Positions 48,740 through 58,783 of a stretch of DNA of 64,000 bases are shown in pieces. Both the position numbers and the translations under genes were made by a program. Below the pieces are notes generated by a model. It did no database searches and was not told the DNA's origin. It saw nothing but the letters and a program-made list of their open reading frames with translations. This DNA comes from Monocercomonoides exilis (Eukaryota; Preaxostyla; Oxymonadida; Polymastigidae). Each line of letters opens with the position of its first letter. Position 1 is the stretch's first letter. Location of the stretch: positions 2,268,501-2,332,500 of the forward strand of contig LSRY02000003.1 in NCBI GenBank assembly GCA_001643675.2. The letters are read 5' to 3'.

Positions 48740-49450
48740 TTGAGTTTTTCAAACAAATCTGAAATTTATACAGCAAGCGATCCGTTTTGGCCAATCAACA
48801 ATTTCATACAAATTATTCTCAACATCATAAATGTTGTTCAACTGATTTCGCATTTCTCAACTGCATCTTCTTCTTCGTCTTCTTCTTCGTCGTCGTCTTC
48901 CGATAATCCTTCTTCATTCGATCAATTACCTTCCTCATTTTTCGGTTTGCAAACACAAAATTCGCCTTCTCACAATTCACCTGTTTATTCAGCGACAAGC
49001 GTGCCTGTTATGAACCATATAGCCAAAAACATGCAAAATCTTATTCAGTCACATATTGCTTCTTCTTCTTCTTCTTCTTCTTCTTCTTCTTCTTCTTCTT
49101 CTTCTTCTTCTTCTTCTTCTTCTTCTTCTTCTCCATCTTCTTCTGATAATACTCCTTCATTCAATCAACCATCTTTCTCATTTCTCGATTTACAAACACA
49201 AGATTCGCCTTCTCACAATTCACTTGCTTATTCAGCGACAAGCACGCCTGTTATGAACCGCATAGCCAAAAACACACAAAATCTTATTCATTCAAATTTT
49301 GCTTCTTTCTCTTCTTCTCCTTCTCCTTCTTCAACTTCAACATCATTCTTCCTTATTCATGCACACATTTGTACGGCATCGATCTTCATTTCAACAATTG
49401 TGATCCTTCTTTTTTTCTTCAACATCTTTTTCAACAAGCAACAAAAATGA
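48740..49450 (+). pseudogene. Ser-rich convergent protein with two repeats and a C-terminal hydrophobic segment
   Basis: 236 codons open from a TTG, no early ATG. N-terminus EIYTASDPFWPINNFIQIIL; a roughly 60-residue unit occurs twice (SSDNPSSFDQLPSSFFGLQT ... SPVYSATSVPVMNHIAKNMQ, then SSDNTPSFNQPSFSFLDLQT ... SLAYSATSTPVMNRIAKNTQ) separated by a poly-Ser tract from a (TTC)n run at about 49,053-49,131. The C-terminus has a possible membrane helix (ISTIVILLFFFNIFFNKQQK). It faces copy L. It is the best preserved member of the family seen in most long-class flanks. Role unknown; a tail-anchored protein is one reading. Confidence 0.42.
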
Positions 49451-50144
49451 TACTATTTTTGCATTTCGTTCAACTTCCATCAAATTCAGGGCCAGATCTC
49501 ATCTATTGTTGCTATTTGGAAAGACACAAAGAATTACTTATTACAACGCATAATGTCAGCTGAAGTTAATAAAAATAGAAAAGATACTTAATTAAACAAG
49601 AATAGTCTATTAGCAGCGTGAAATAAAAAAGGAGGATGCTTTCCCCCTTCTTTCAGTGAATGAAGGATACACAGGTGAAAAAGAAAAAGAATTGGAGAAA
49701 TCCTTTTATGAAATGGATGGGTTCCAAAATGGCCTTCGGCAGATTTCACAACGTCATGCTCCTTCAACAAATCGCAGAAGATGAAACAAAGAGAGAAAGC
49801 GGTTGTTTTAGGAAAATCAATAATCGAAGGATAATTCTATGAAATAAGTGCGTCTGCAGCGCTCAAAAAAGGAGAAATTGGAGTGATAAAAGAAACAGAT
49901 ATTTTTGAAGAGATTGTTGATATGCTTGAAGAAATGTATTTTGAAGATACGACAGCAATGAATCTTTTTTCATGAGCTTAATTTGTAGTTGATGGAGAAG
50001 AAAAATTAGATGAGGTAATGACGAAGAAATATTTTTGTCTTGTTGATGGTATGGATTTCTGAAAAAAATAATGATGATATATACTCCAATTGAAAAAGCT
50101 ATGATAGCTTATGAATTTTTCTATGATATGGAAAATGAAAGAAT
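49451..50144 (-). repeat. shared 3' flank of copy L, proximal part
   Basis: Contains GGGCCAGATCTCATCTATTG (near 49,490), the counterpart of the GGTCTGGCCCTG phrase in other flanks, and the stretch GAAGATGAAACAAAGAGAGAAAGC, which also occurs near 36,940 in the flank of copy I. No gene. Confidence 0.5.
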
Positions 50145-51560
50145 TTATATGAGAACCTGAAAAAATTCATCATTTCCTGTTGTTTTTGTGTCAGCAGCGC
50201 TGGATGTGAGTGTTTGAGTTGGGACAAATGCTGAGGTGAGGAGGGTGAGAGAGGCGTCTTGGAGGAGGGAAATGAAGCCAGTGAGGGCATACTCGATGGT
50301 GGCACATGGGGTCTGTTGGGGTCTGCCACAGGCATCTGTATTGGTTCCATTGCTGGCAACGATTTTATTCTGGGCGATGAGAGGGAGCCAGCCATTATAC
50401 ACTGCATTGTCAGCTGTATTGTTATTCCACACCCTTTGTGTTGGGGTTGTTGATCCGCACTGATTAAATGGAGATTGGGTGATGCTGCTTCCGCTGAAGA
50501 ACACATCGTTTCCTCTGCCATTTGTTGCGGAATTGCCATCGAAGAAACAGAATGTGATGAATCTAATTTCATTCATCCAAGTGAAGGTGTACATGCAGCA
50601 CAGCCCAGCTCCTCCGCGTGTGGAGGAGGCAGTCAATTCGTTGTTAATAAATTGGCACTCATTGATCAAAAATTGACTCGGTTTGTTTCCTGGAGGATTA
50701 TAAAATGTTAAAGAACCAGCAGAATCTCCACCAGAATTTGAGATACACTTACATTTAGAAAACAAAAATTGAAAATTTAACTGATTATAATCTAGAGCAA
50801 AATACCAACCAGTTCCACACCAATTTGTTATTGAACAACTTTCAACTTTGTTTTCTGAGAATGAATAAACAGAATTGGATTGAGGATACCACATGGAAAC
50901 ACCTCCTCCATGTCTTGCCTGACAATTTGAGAAATTGGATTTGGTCATATTAATTATTGATAAATTACAACAGTATAACGCTCCTCCAACATCACCACTC
51001 GAACAGTTGAAAAATGAGCACAAGGTGATTGCGAGATTTGCATTTACACAAACAACATAAAGTGCACCTCCATATTCATTCCCACTGTTTGAATCATTCC
51101 ATTCGCACCACTCAAATTTATGGCTGTTCTCATCAAATGAAGTCAATCTTCCAGGTTTCGCTCTTTGAGTTTCATTTCCAATGTGTTCAACAGGGGCATT
51201 TGATGAAGATCGTGTTTGGTGAAGGAAAGATGTGTTGAAGGCAGAGAGAGAAGTGGATGGGCTGTTGAGGTTTGGGAGAATGGCACCATCGATGGGGTTG
51301 TGGGTGTGGATAAAGATGGATGAGTGGATGGAAAGAGATGAGTGAAGGGAGAAGGAGGGGATTGTATTGGTGTTGGTGAAAGTGGAAGTGGAAGTGGAAG
51401 AAGACGAAGAGGTGGTTGAGGTGAATGGATTGAGTGAGTGTGAGGGAAGGGATGGAAGAGATGGATGGGATTGGGGAGAGGAGATGTTTGAGAAGAGTTT
51501 AAATGGAATATGATGTATTTTGTTTAATGTACATTTGCATATATTTATGTTTGAAGCAAC
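50145..51560 (-). pseudogene. beta-helix cassette, copy L (long 3' class, extended 5', no ATG)
   Basis: 472 codons open after a TAA. The 5' part matches copy K (FSNISSPQSHPSLPSLPSHS, TIPSFSLHSSLSIHSSIF). From NPIDGAILPNLNSPSTSLSAFN to FEWCEW the DNA is nearly identical to copies D and E (VEHIGNETQRAKPGRLTSF). Then it diverges: YGGALYVVC, ANLAITLCSF, GGALYCCNLSIINMTKSNF, GGGVSMWY, GTGWYFALDY, NSGGDSAGSLTF, FITFCFFDGNSATNGRG, CGSTTPTQRVWN, TDACGRPQQTPCATIEYALTG, TKTTGND, stop. Confidence 0.68.
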
Positions 51561-51644
51561 TTAACATTTTTTTTGAATGAGTTCATGTTTAGATAAGATA
51601 ATGAATTTAATTCTAATATCGTGATAAATACCTTTAAAAAAATA
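51561..51644. other. short AT-rich junction between copy L and the transposon
   Basis: Under 100 bp, no feature seen. Confidence 0.5.
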
Positions 51645-54132
51645 TTACCATCGTTCAAAAACCCGGATTTCAAGAAAAAAGTGAAAAATGATTATCTCTT
51701 CCAAAAACATTTTCATTTATATAAATATTTTCTTCACGTATCGACATCTATTTTCGATCCAAACATAAATCATTATCATTTAAATTCAATTTTCATTGTT
51801 GAGAGAATCACATTAATGCTATGCTCATTTCTCAATAAGGAAAAAAAAAAAAAAAAAAAAACAAGCAATTCTGTGAATAACTTTAATTGTTCAATGAATT
51901 CTACACTATTTCATTCCTTTTTTCACAAACAAAAATGCAAAATTAATTTTTGCATGTTTTCAATCATTATCAAATAACAAAACCATATTAATTGCAGTGT
52001 CTAAAAATTTATCATTTACTCAGTAGAAACAAGAATAAGTCACATCTGAAATAAGGCGACTGAAATCAATTTCACAAAAAATATTTGAACTTCGAAAAGA
52101 TCATTTGATTACAAAGAAAGTCGCTGTCGATTCTGGCACAATTTCTAACGGTTAATGGTACAGAGGAATAGCTGCAGAGAAGCAAAAAAGACCTGCGGGA
52201 GCGAACGGAAGATCACCAATAATAACACAAGATTTAATAGAAAAAATTGAGAATCAAGTTATTGTTCTTCTTTCAAAATGAGAAACAATTAGTGTGAAGG
52301 ACGTGCACAAAATGGTTTTTGTAATTATTTATCAAGGAAATTAATTTTTCGAAGTATTTCAAGATTATGGAGCATCTTGAGCAATCATTGCATGACGAAA
52401 AAGAGATAAAAATTCCAGGTTATACTGCATCATATTGCACGATTCAAAGAAGCAGTGTTTTGAAATCAGCGCTTTCCAAACCTTTGGACTCAGCAAAAAT
52501 ATCTGCACAATCATCAAGTGCCATGCAAAAAGGGTTCGAAGAACTTTATCAGATTGTAAATGACAAAGATATTAGTGAATCAGGAATATTTAATTTCAAC
52601 GAAACTTCACTCCATTTTGGAGACAATTCTTGCAAACAAGTGGTTTGTTTGCAAAATCAGAAACCCCATTCTACCCCGTTACCAAAAAAAACTTCAAACA
52701 CAACTTTATGCCTTTGTGTGTGTGCGGATGGCTCTTGTTTACCTTCATAACTTCTTTGGCCAGCAAAAAAAACACCTTCAGAATTTCTCACACTTTCTTC
52801 ATTCAATATCAACAATATATTTGCTTCATCTGGCTGGATAACAACGAAAATATTCGAAAAAATAATGTGCGAAAACTGGCTAATTCAAATTGAAGAAAAA
52901 ATGAAAAATGAGGAAAAAAATCGTCGTTATTTCTAACGGATAATCATTCATCACACTTCAGTGAAGCCGTTGAAATGTTTGCAAGAAAAAAAACATCATC
53001 ATCAAAAAATTTCCACCAAATTTGACTCATCTGCTTCAACCGTGCGATAACTCGATTTTTGCTAGGTTCAAAAAAAACGTACAACAAAAACTTCAAAACT
53101 TCATCTGATCGTTCCTCTTCCGCATTTCGCTTCGCTGTTTTTGACATTCTCCCAGAAGCTATATCTGCATCTTCAACTCCTTCAAATATTAAACTTGCAT
53201 TCAAACAAACAGGTGTATGGCTGGTCAAAGCTGCTCCGGTATTGGTGAGAATATGAGGTGAACCAGAAAGAAACAAATCATTATGTGTTGAAAAAAACAA
53301 AGAACAATTGTATAGAATCATTTTTTCCAAAGAAAAAGAAATATGAAGAAAAAACTTTTGAGAACATGAAAACTGATATTGAAAAAGGCAAAACAATTAA
53401 GAATGGAAAAGATGAAGAAAGAAAAAAAACTTCAGCAATCAGTGAAGAGTCAATTTTGATGAAGAAGAAAAAGAAACGAACTAGAAATGAATATTTGAAA
53501 CTGATGAGAAATGAAGAAAAGGATGAGATTGCAATGATGAATATTTCAAGAAAAGAAAATAGAAATAAAAGCGAAAAGAAATTTAAGAAAAAAATAAGTT
53601 TGAGGATTGAGTACAATGACGATGCAAGTGATGATGAAAATGCGAAGACTATTTGAAGCATGATCTTATTATAACAACGCTTTTCATCGTGAAATTAGTT
53701 GCTTGATATTCGATAAATCCAGAGAAATTGCGTTTTATCTTTTTTGAAAATAAAAAGGTTTGATTCTTTTATTCGAATTCCATTTGTTTCCTCATTTCAT
53801 CAAACGCTATCGAATATTGGAATATTTTTCCAATTAATGGATTTTGTTGGGAAAAGCAAATTAAAATAGAAACAAATGATTTCATTCGTTGTGAATTATT
53901 CGTAAGAATAAATATTGATAAAACAAGTTTTATGAAATGACTTTTGAAAAACTCATGTTTCTTTCTAAAAGAATGAACAATTCTTTCATTAACATATGAA
54001 TTATCAACAGTTCCAACATCATTTAACTGTTGAACGTGTATGAAAGAAAAATGTCAAGAACGAATGAATGATCTTTCAACACGATAGATGTCCGTGTTTT
54101 TGAAAAATTCCCGGGTTTTTGAACGATAGTAA
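51645..54132 (+). mobile_element. decayed pogo/Tigger-like DNA transposon
   Basis: The ends hold a 22-bp inverted repeat with one mismatch: 51,645-51,666 (TTACCATCGTTCAAAAACCC, then GG) and 54,111-54,132. About 2.5 kb, a normal length for a pogo-type element, with a broken DDE transposase inside. True termini may lie a little further out. A 20-base-plus A run sits at 51,839-51,860. Confidence 0.6.
52085..53656 (+). pseudogene. pogo/Tigger-like DDE transposase, broken
   Basis: Readable in pieces across frame changes and stops. A DNA-binding region near 52,100-52,260 (GTISNG, then KRPAGANGRSPIITQDLIEK). A catalytic region from about 52,367: GFEELYQIVNDK, GIFNFNETSL (the family's IYN.DET with Asp now Asn), TLCLCVCADGSCLPS. 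After a frame change comes FPPNLTHLLQPCDNSIFARF (the P.LTH.LQP.D block), followed by KKTYNKNF, then ILPEAISASSTPSNIKLAFK, QTGVW (the typical C-terminal NI..AF..TGI block), and a Lys-rich tail to 53,656. Catalytic first Asp lost and multiple stops, so inactive. Confidence 0.72.
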
Positions 54133-54960
54133 TCACAATCTATTTTGCACAATTTTTTGTGATTATAACAGAACTTGATTATACCCGAACCATCTTTTTC
54201 ATTGAAAAGTTTTTCTGAAAAAATTTTTCTGAAGACAAATAAAATTTTTTCAATATTTATTTAAATCCACACATTTGAATCGATTTTTTAAATTATAATG
54301 TTTTAATGAAAATTTTTGTTCATTATAAAGCAGAAAAAAACAACTTTCATTTTTTCAAAAATTTCAAAATACAGATATCGCATAAAATACCGGACATCGA
54401 ACAAAATACCGGACAAGATCGATTTCTCAAAAACCGCAAGAAAAATAATTCTGACACTTTTCCTTAAAATATACCCCATCAATGCAAACTCATTTGATAC
54501 ACGAGACTTTCAAAATAACTTCATTTGTGCTCAGAAAAAAATGATAATTAAAATCTCGGAGAAACTCAAAATCCTATTTCTCCGAAATTTCGATATATAT
54601 TTTTTCTGAGCATAAACATGGAAGTTATTTTGAAAGTCTCGTGTATCAAATGAGTTTGCATTGATGGGGTATATTTTAAGGAAAATTGTCGGAATTATTC
54701 CTCCTGTAGTTGTCGTGAAATCGATCTTGTCCGGTATTTTGTGCGATGTCCGGTATTTTATGCGATATCTGTAGACAGAAAAATACTTATAAATTTTCAA
54801 AATTGTGATTATTCACGATTTTTGTGTGATTATAACCGATGAAATTACATATAAAAAAATGCAAAATTTGTTGATGCACGAAAAATTGTGATTATTTGCG
54901 GTCTTAATCACAACTGAGGTGATTATAACCGAGCTTCACAGTATTATTATAATTATTATT
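54120..54960. mobile_element. older MITE-like element with ATAATCAC motifs, split by a nested MITE
   Basis: Both sides of the nested element carry scattered GTGATTATAAC / ATAATCAC motifs like those in the palindrome MITEs. The right side ends GGTGATTATAACCGAGCTTC, ACAGTA. The left terminus is not clear and overlaps the transposon end at 54,111-54,132. Confidence 0.4.
54372..54771 (+). mobile_element. foldback MITE (400 bp, TA-flanked)
   Basis: Exactly 400 bp between TA dinucleotides. Starts CAGATATCGCATAAAATACC and ends with its reverse complement; the inverted arms run about 170-190 bp each with few mismatches around a short A/T-rich loop. The phrase AAAATACCGGACA occurs twice in each arm. 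No coding capacity supported: frames on both strands are mirror images of each other. Confidence 0.8.
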
Positions 54961-55262
54961 TATTAGCAAAAAATATTTTTAATATCATTTCTTGGTTACG
55001 GGAATAATGCTTAAGAAATTGTATTAATTTTATCAGCAAGCCCTATCTCAAAACATCATTTCAAAATATTCTTTTTAAGCGTTGTTTTTAAAGGATAGGA
55101 TTTACACCAAAATTATCTGATTATTAAAATATTTCTTTTTTCAAAAAATACACAGCCATTGCATCAAAATATATCTTTTTTACGATAACGTATCAATGCT
55201 CAAAATTAGGCAATAAAGTTCATAACAAAATGAGTAACTGGAAAAAATATTTGGAAGAAATT
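54961..55262. other. AT-rich spacer
   Basis: About 300 bp downstream of the minus-strand zinc-finger gene. Nothing recognised. Confidence 0.5.
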
Positions 55263-57711
55263 TTAAGTTTCGTTATCTAAAATGGATGATGTTCGATTAT
55301 CTAAATCTTCAATTCCCAAAGCAGAATTCCTGCGTGTCTTGCTTTTCTCTAAAAGCAATTCAGACGAAGCTGAACTCTTCCAAACAGTCGACGAAGATGT
55401 TTCCTTCTCTGCAGCATCAGAACATTTTTCCGTGCCCAAAACGTTATGAAGTGATGCGCAAGTGTCCAAAACATTCTGAGAACAAGTTTGTGGTGCTGGA
55501 TTCATTTGTGCAAAAGCCTGTGAAGTTGAAAGGGAATGCAATGAGTCTGAAATGCTATTCTTTCTTTCCTCAGGAATTTCAATTCTGGATGCAGCAGATA
55601 CTCCAATCAGTGGTGCGGAAGATAAAAAGGGTGATAGCTGCATTGCTGGCGAGCAGGTGTTGGCTGCGGGAGTCCAATCAGAGTCCAGCTCCACAAGTGC
55701 TCTGTCATCGTCCTTGCGGAACACATCCGCCAAGAGGAACGAGTGCTGGGCAGGATGAATGGGAATGATGCCATTCTTCAGCAGACTGTCGCTTTTGATG
55801 CTCTTCCCCATCTGCTCTTCCACAATAAATGCCAAATCGCCCACTGTCGTTGTGAGAGAGTCGTATAAAGCTTCTCCTAAGCAAATCTCCCGGCCAAAGT
55901 TTTGAACAAATAATGGAAGTCCTTTGATTACTTAAAAAAGATTTGAATAAAATACATCAAATACACAATAATAATAATAATAAAATATTTCTGTTAACAA
56001 AAAGATGAAAAAAGATTCCACAAACTTTGTTTTGTATTTTTTTGTTGTTTTTGATTGCGCTGCGATGGCTGAAACGTGTTTTGCTGTGTATTCCGATGAA
56101 GAGATGAATCGTGCTTGAGTTGCATTGAAGAAGTTGAAGAAGATATTGCTGAAGTGTTTGGCTTTACTGAAAACGCCTTTTCCTTTTTCTGTGTCTGCAA
56201 TTTCGTTCCTGCGGCAGAAGACTGAGAGTTGTGTGTATGGTTCAAAGGTGAGGAGAGAAAAGCAGAAGTGGCTATGGAAGTGGAAGAAGAAGAAGAAGAA
56301 GAAGGTCCACTCTGCGATGCAGATGATGGCAATTGCAGATTTGGGGCAGAAAGCGAGGATGACTGTGAATGTTGCGGTGGATTGGTGAAGTGATTGGCTG
56401 ATGAATGTGCTCCTGGAAAGTGACGCATCTTTGGGCTGTTGCTTTGCATCTGAGAACGCCGAGCAATTTGAGAATACGATGCATTTGCAACAGATAGCTG
56501 CGATGAAATTAGAGATGATCTTCTGAAATTGTTATCAATAGCAATTCAAAAAAAAAAGAAAAAAAAAGTTTGTGAAAAATAAATTCAAAATTGAAAAAAA
56601 CAAATAAACATGAATAAAAAATGGCATTGTACCTTTTTGTATCATAAGCTGTAGCAATTGGAGCGGGATCACCTTCTTTGTCTTTAGCCCTTTCAACGTC
56701 CTTGTCTCTTTGCTTATCTTTATCTGTAGCATTCTCTTTGTTCTGCACTTCTTTTGGTGGATGAAGTTCACATATTGCCTGGTGGATCTCCAATCTGTCT
56801 GTCGCAAAGCTTCTTCCGCAGATCTTACATCGCTCTAATGCCAGGTCACTCCGAGTGAACAATGCTGGCAATTATCATTCAACAAAATAAGAATGAGCTA
56901 AAATTATTAATATGAACTTATACATTGCCTCTTTGAAAATGTCTTAACTTTCGGTGCAACTTTAGTTTTACGGGCCTGAAATATTGAGTTTTCATGTTTA
57001 CGTGTTATTGGTATTTCCATTGGCTGTTCTGGTGGACTGTTTTTATCTGAAATCGATTTTCCAACATCTTTTTGTTCGTTTCTTTTCGATTCAAGCGATT
57101 TATGAAATACTTCTGAAGCTGAAGAAGGTCGAAGGGAAATGTTTATATCGAAATCGTTTTCATCAACATTAGTTTCTTCATTTTCTATGTCTTCTTTCAG
57201 AGGAAGAGAAGGATAAGAATCGGAATGCTTTTTTGTTGTGTAAAACAAGGGTTTTCCTCCAAGTTGTAGATCTATCGGTACTTCATTCTGTATCATAGAA
57301 TATACAGTTAAAATGTGAAACAGTTAAAACAATTTTAAACCGGATTACTTTCAGAGCAATTGTCAAATACTTTAATTTCATTTGATATGCTACCATCTAT
57401 GAAAGATTCTTTTGTTGGAGTGGATAATTTCCTTTCGCTTTCAATACTGATGTCAAGCTCTTGATCTTCTTTTTTTTCATTCTCCGAAGTGAAACATATT
57501 TTTGAATTGATCTGTAAAAATTTATATTCAAAAAATTTTGAAATGTTAAACAAATATGCACGATTCTAATAACCTCTAAATCTTCAGATAATTCATTGTC
57601 ATCATTGAGCACTTGCGAAATTTGTTTTGAATTATCGTCATCTTGAACAATAGATGAGATATTTTGTGACATAAAAAAAGAAAGGCATATGATCAAAATT
57701 TCTATGCTCAT
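55263..57711 (-). CDS. C2HC zinc-finger protein with possible ubiquitin-like C-terminal domain (6 exons)
   Basis: Exon model on the minus strand: 57711-57574, 57511-57341, 57287-56924, 56864-56633, 56522-56026, 55930-55263; total divisible by 3 (689 aa). The acidic N-terminal part is disordered. In exon 4 CKICGRSFATDRLEIHQAIC is the ZC2HC1-type finger (C..CGR.F..DRL..H...C). A Ser/Gln/Asn-rich stretch follows. The last exon starts GLPLFVQNFGREICLGEALY, DSLTTTVGDLAFIVEEQMG, which looks like a ubiquitin-like fold, then a disordered Ser-rich tail. Start choice: MSQNISS at 57,672 may be better than 57,711, which would add a hydrophobic stretch unsuited to a cytosolic protein. The last intron uses an AAG acceptor, and the last exon could instead be separate. 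Confidence 0.62.
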
Positions 57712-57720
57712 CGAAATTAT

Positions 57721-58379
57721 TCATTTTTGTTGAATAAGGTTTTGCGTTGCGAATTCAATCAAATCGTTAACTGTTCTCTTTCCGTCATATTCTTTCCGTT
57801 CATTTTCAATTTCACTGTAAGAAAAAAATGATGAAAAATTGTATCAAAATTGAATGAAAAAGAAACAAACAGTAAAAGCGTGGGATATAATTTAACTCTA
57901 TACGCAGAGCATAACCTTGGGTTTGAGTCGCAATTAATTTGCCCAAACGTTATTGAATTCATCGTTTCAGAAAATTTTATAGCAAATTGCTCATATATAG
58001 GAAAGAATGCCTTGAAAATTTTATAAATAAATGGTTAAAACAAAAATATTAGAAAATGCTTGATAAAAGCATGTAAACGAACCTTACAATGACGACAACC
58101 TGAAATATAGCTAAGAACATTTCCACGAATTATAATCGAAAAATAATTTTAAAAAAAAGGAGCAAACAATAATATAAAGTGTGTTTTTGACTTCTGTTTA
58201 AAAGAATCAATATTTTCTGATGTTATGCGCTCAACCATTTCAGTTTTTTGCTCAAATTCAACAGGATTTCCATTTGCATCATATTCAGGCATTTGATCCA
58301 TTCCGATTTTTATGAATATTAAAAAACTGATTATAGCGATAGCACTAAATAACGTCAATCTGGCATTAAGCGCCTTCAT
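57721..58379 (-). CDS. membrane-anchored thioredoxin/PDI-like protein (4 exons)
   Basis: Exons 58379-58168, 58110-58083, 58010-57871, 57814-57721 give a 157-aa protein. An N-terminal signal anchor (LTLFSAIAIISFLIFIKIGM) is followed by one thioredoxin fold: HFILFYISGCRHCKAFFPIY, EQFAIKF, then FGQINCDSNPRLCSAYRVKL with YPT as the cis-proline segment, EYDGKRTVNDLIEF at the end. The active site is CRHC, close to the CGHC of PDI. The protein has no KDEL-type end. Likely role: disulfide exchange in the secretory pathway, useful to a cell making many Cys-rich surface proteins (inference). Introns are short (52-72 bp), starting GTTTGC, GTTCGT, GTTTGT. Only 9 bp separate its stop from the next possible ATG. 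Confidence 0.8.
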
Positions 58380-58783
58380 ATGTAATACACAAAGATATTT
58401 AATTAACAAATGTTTTCGGAATAAAGTAAATTAAATATCTTCACAAGCTTGAATGATTCACTTCATAAATATGTCCATAAAATTCAATAAACAATCACAC
58501 ACAAAAAACCAGAGTTAAGTGAGATTTACACCTTTTGTGTTTGTTCTTTGAGATAAAAAGTTTATGGAAAAACCCGATCAAAAATAAAAATATGAATGCT
58601 TTCATCCAAATGGATTTGTTGTTCGATTTAATTTCAATTTCTCACAATAAATGAATATGTACATTCAAATTATTGGGACATTTTGAGGAGGAAGAATCAT
58701 GTTCGTGACTGTAAATCCACATATGATACGATTTCTTGAAAGAATTATCCCATTTCCTTTTCAGTTGTAAACCTGTGTTTTCA
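58380..58783. promoter_or_regulatory. divergent intergenic region
   Basis: About 400 bp between the oppositely oriented PDI-like and SOD-like genes, so it must hold both promoters. AT-rich. I see no motif that I can name. Confidence 0.4.

Noticed and set aside
54316-54800. Mirror frames containing YRYRIKYRTSNKIPDKIDF-like text
   Set aside because: They are produced by the two arms of the foldback MITE and have no transposase features.
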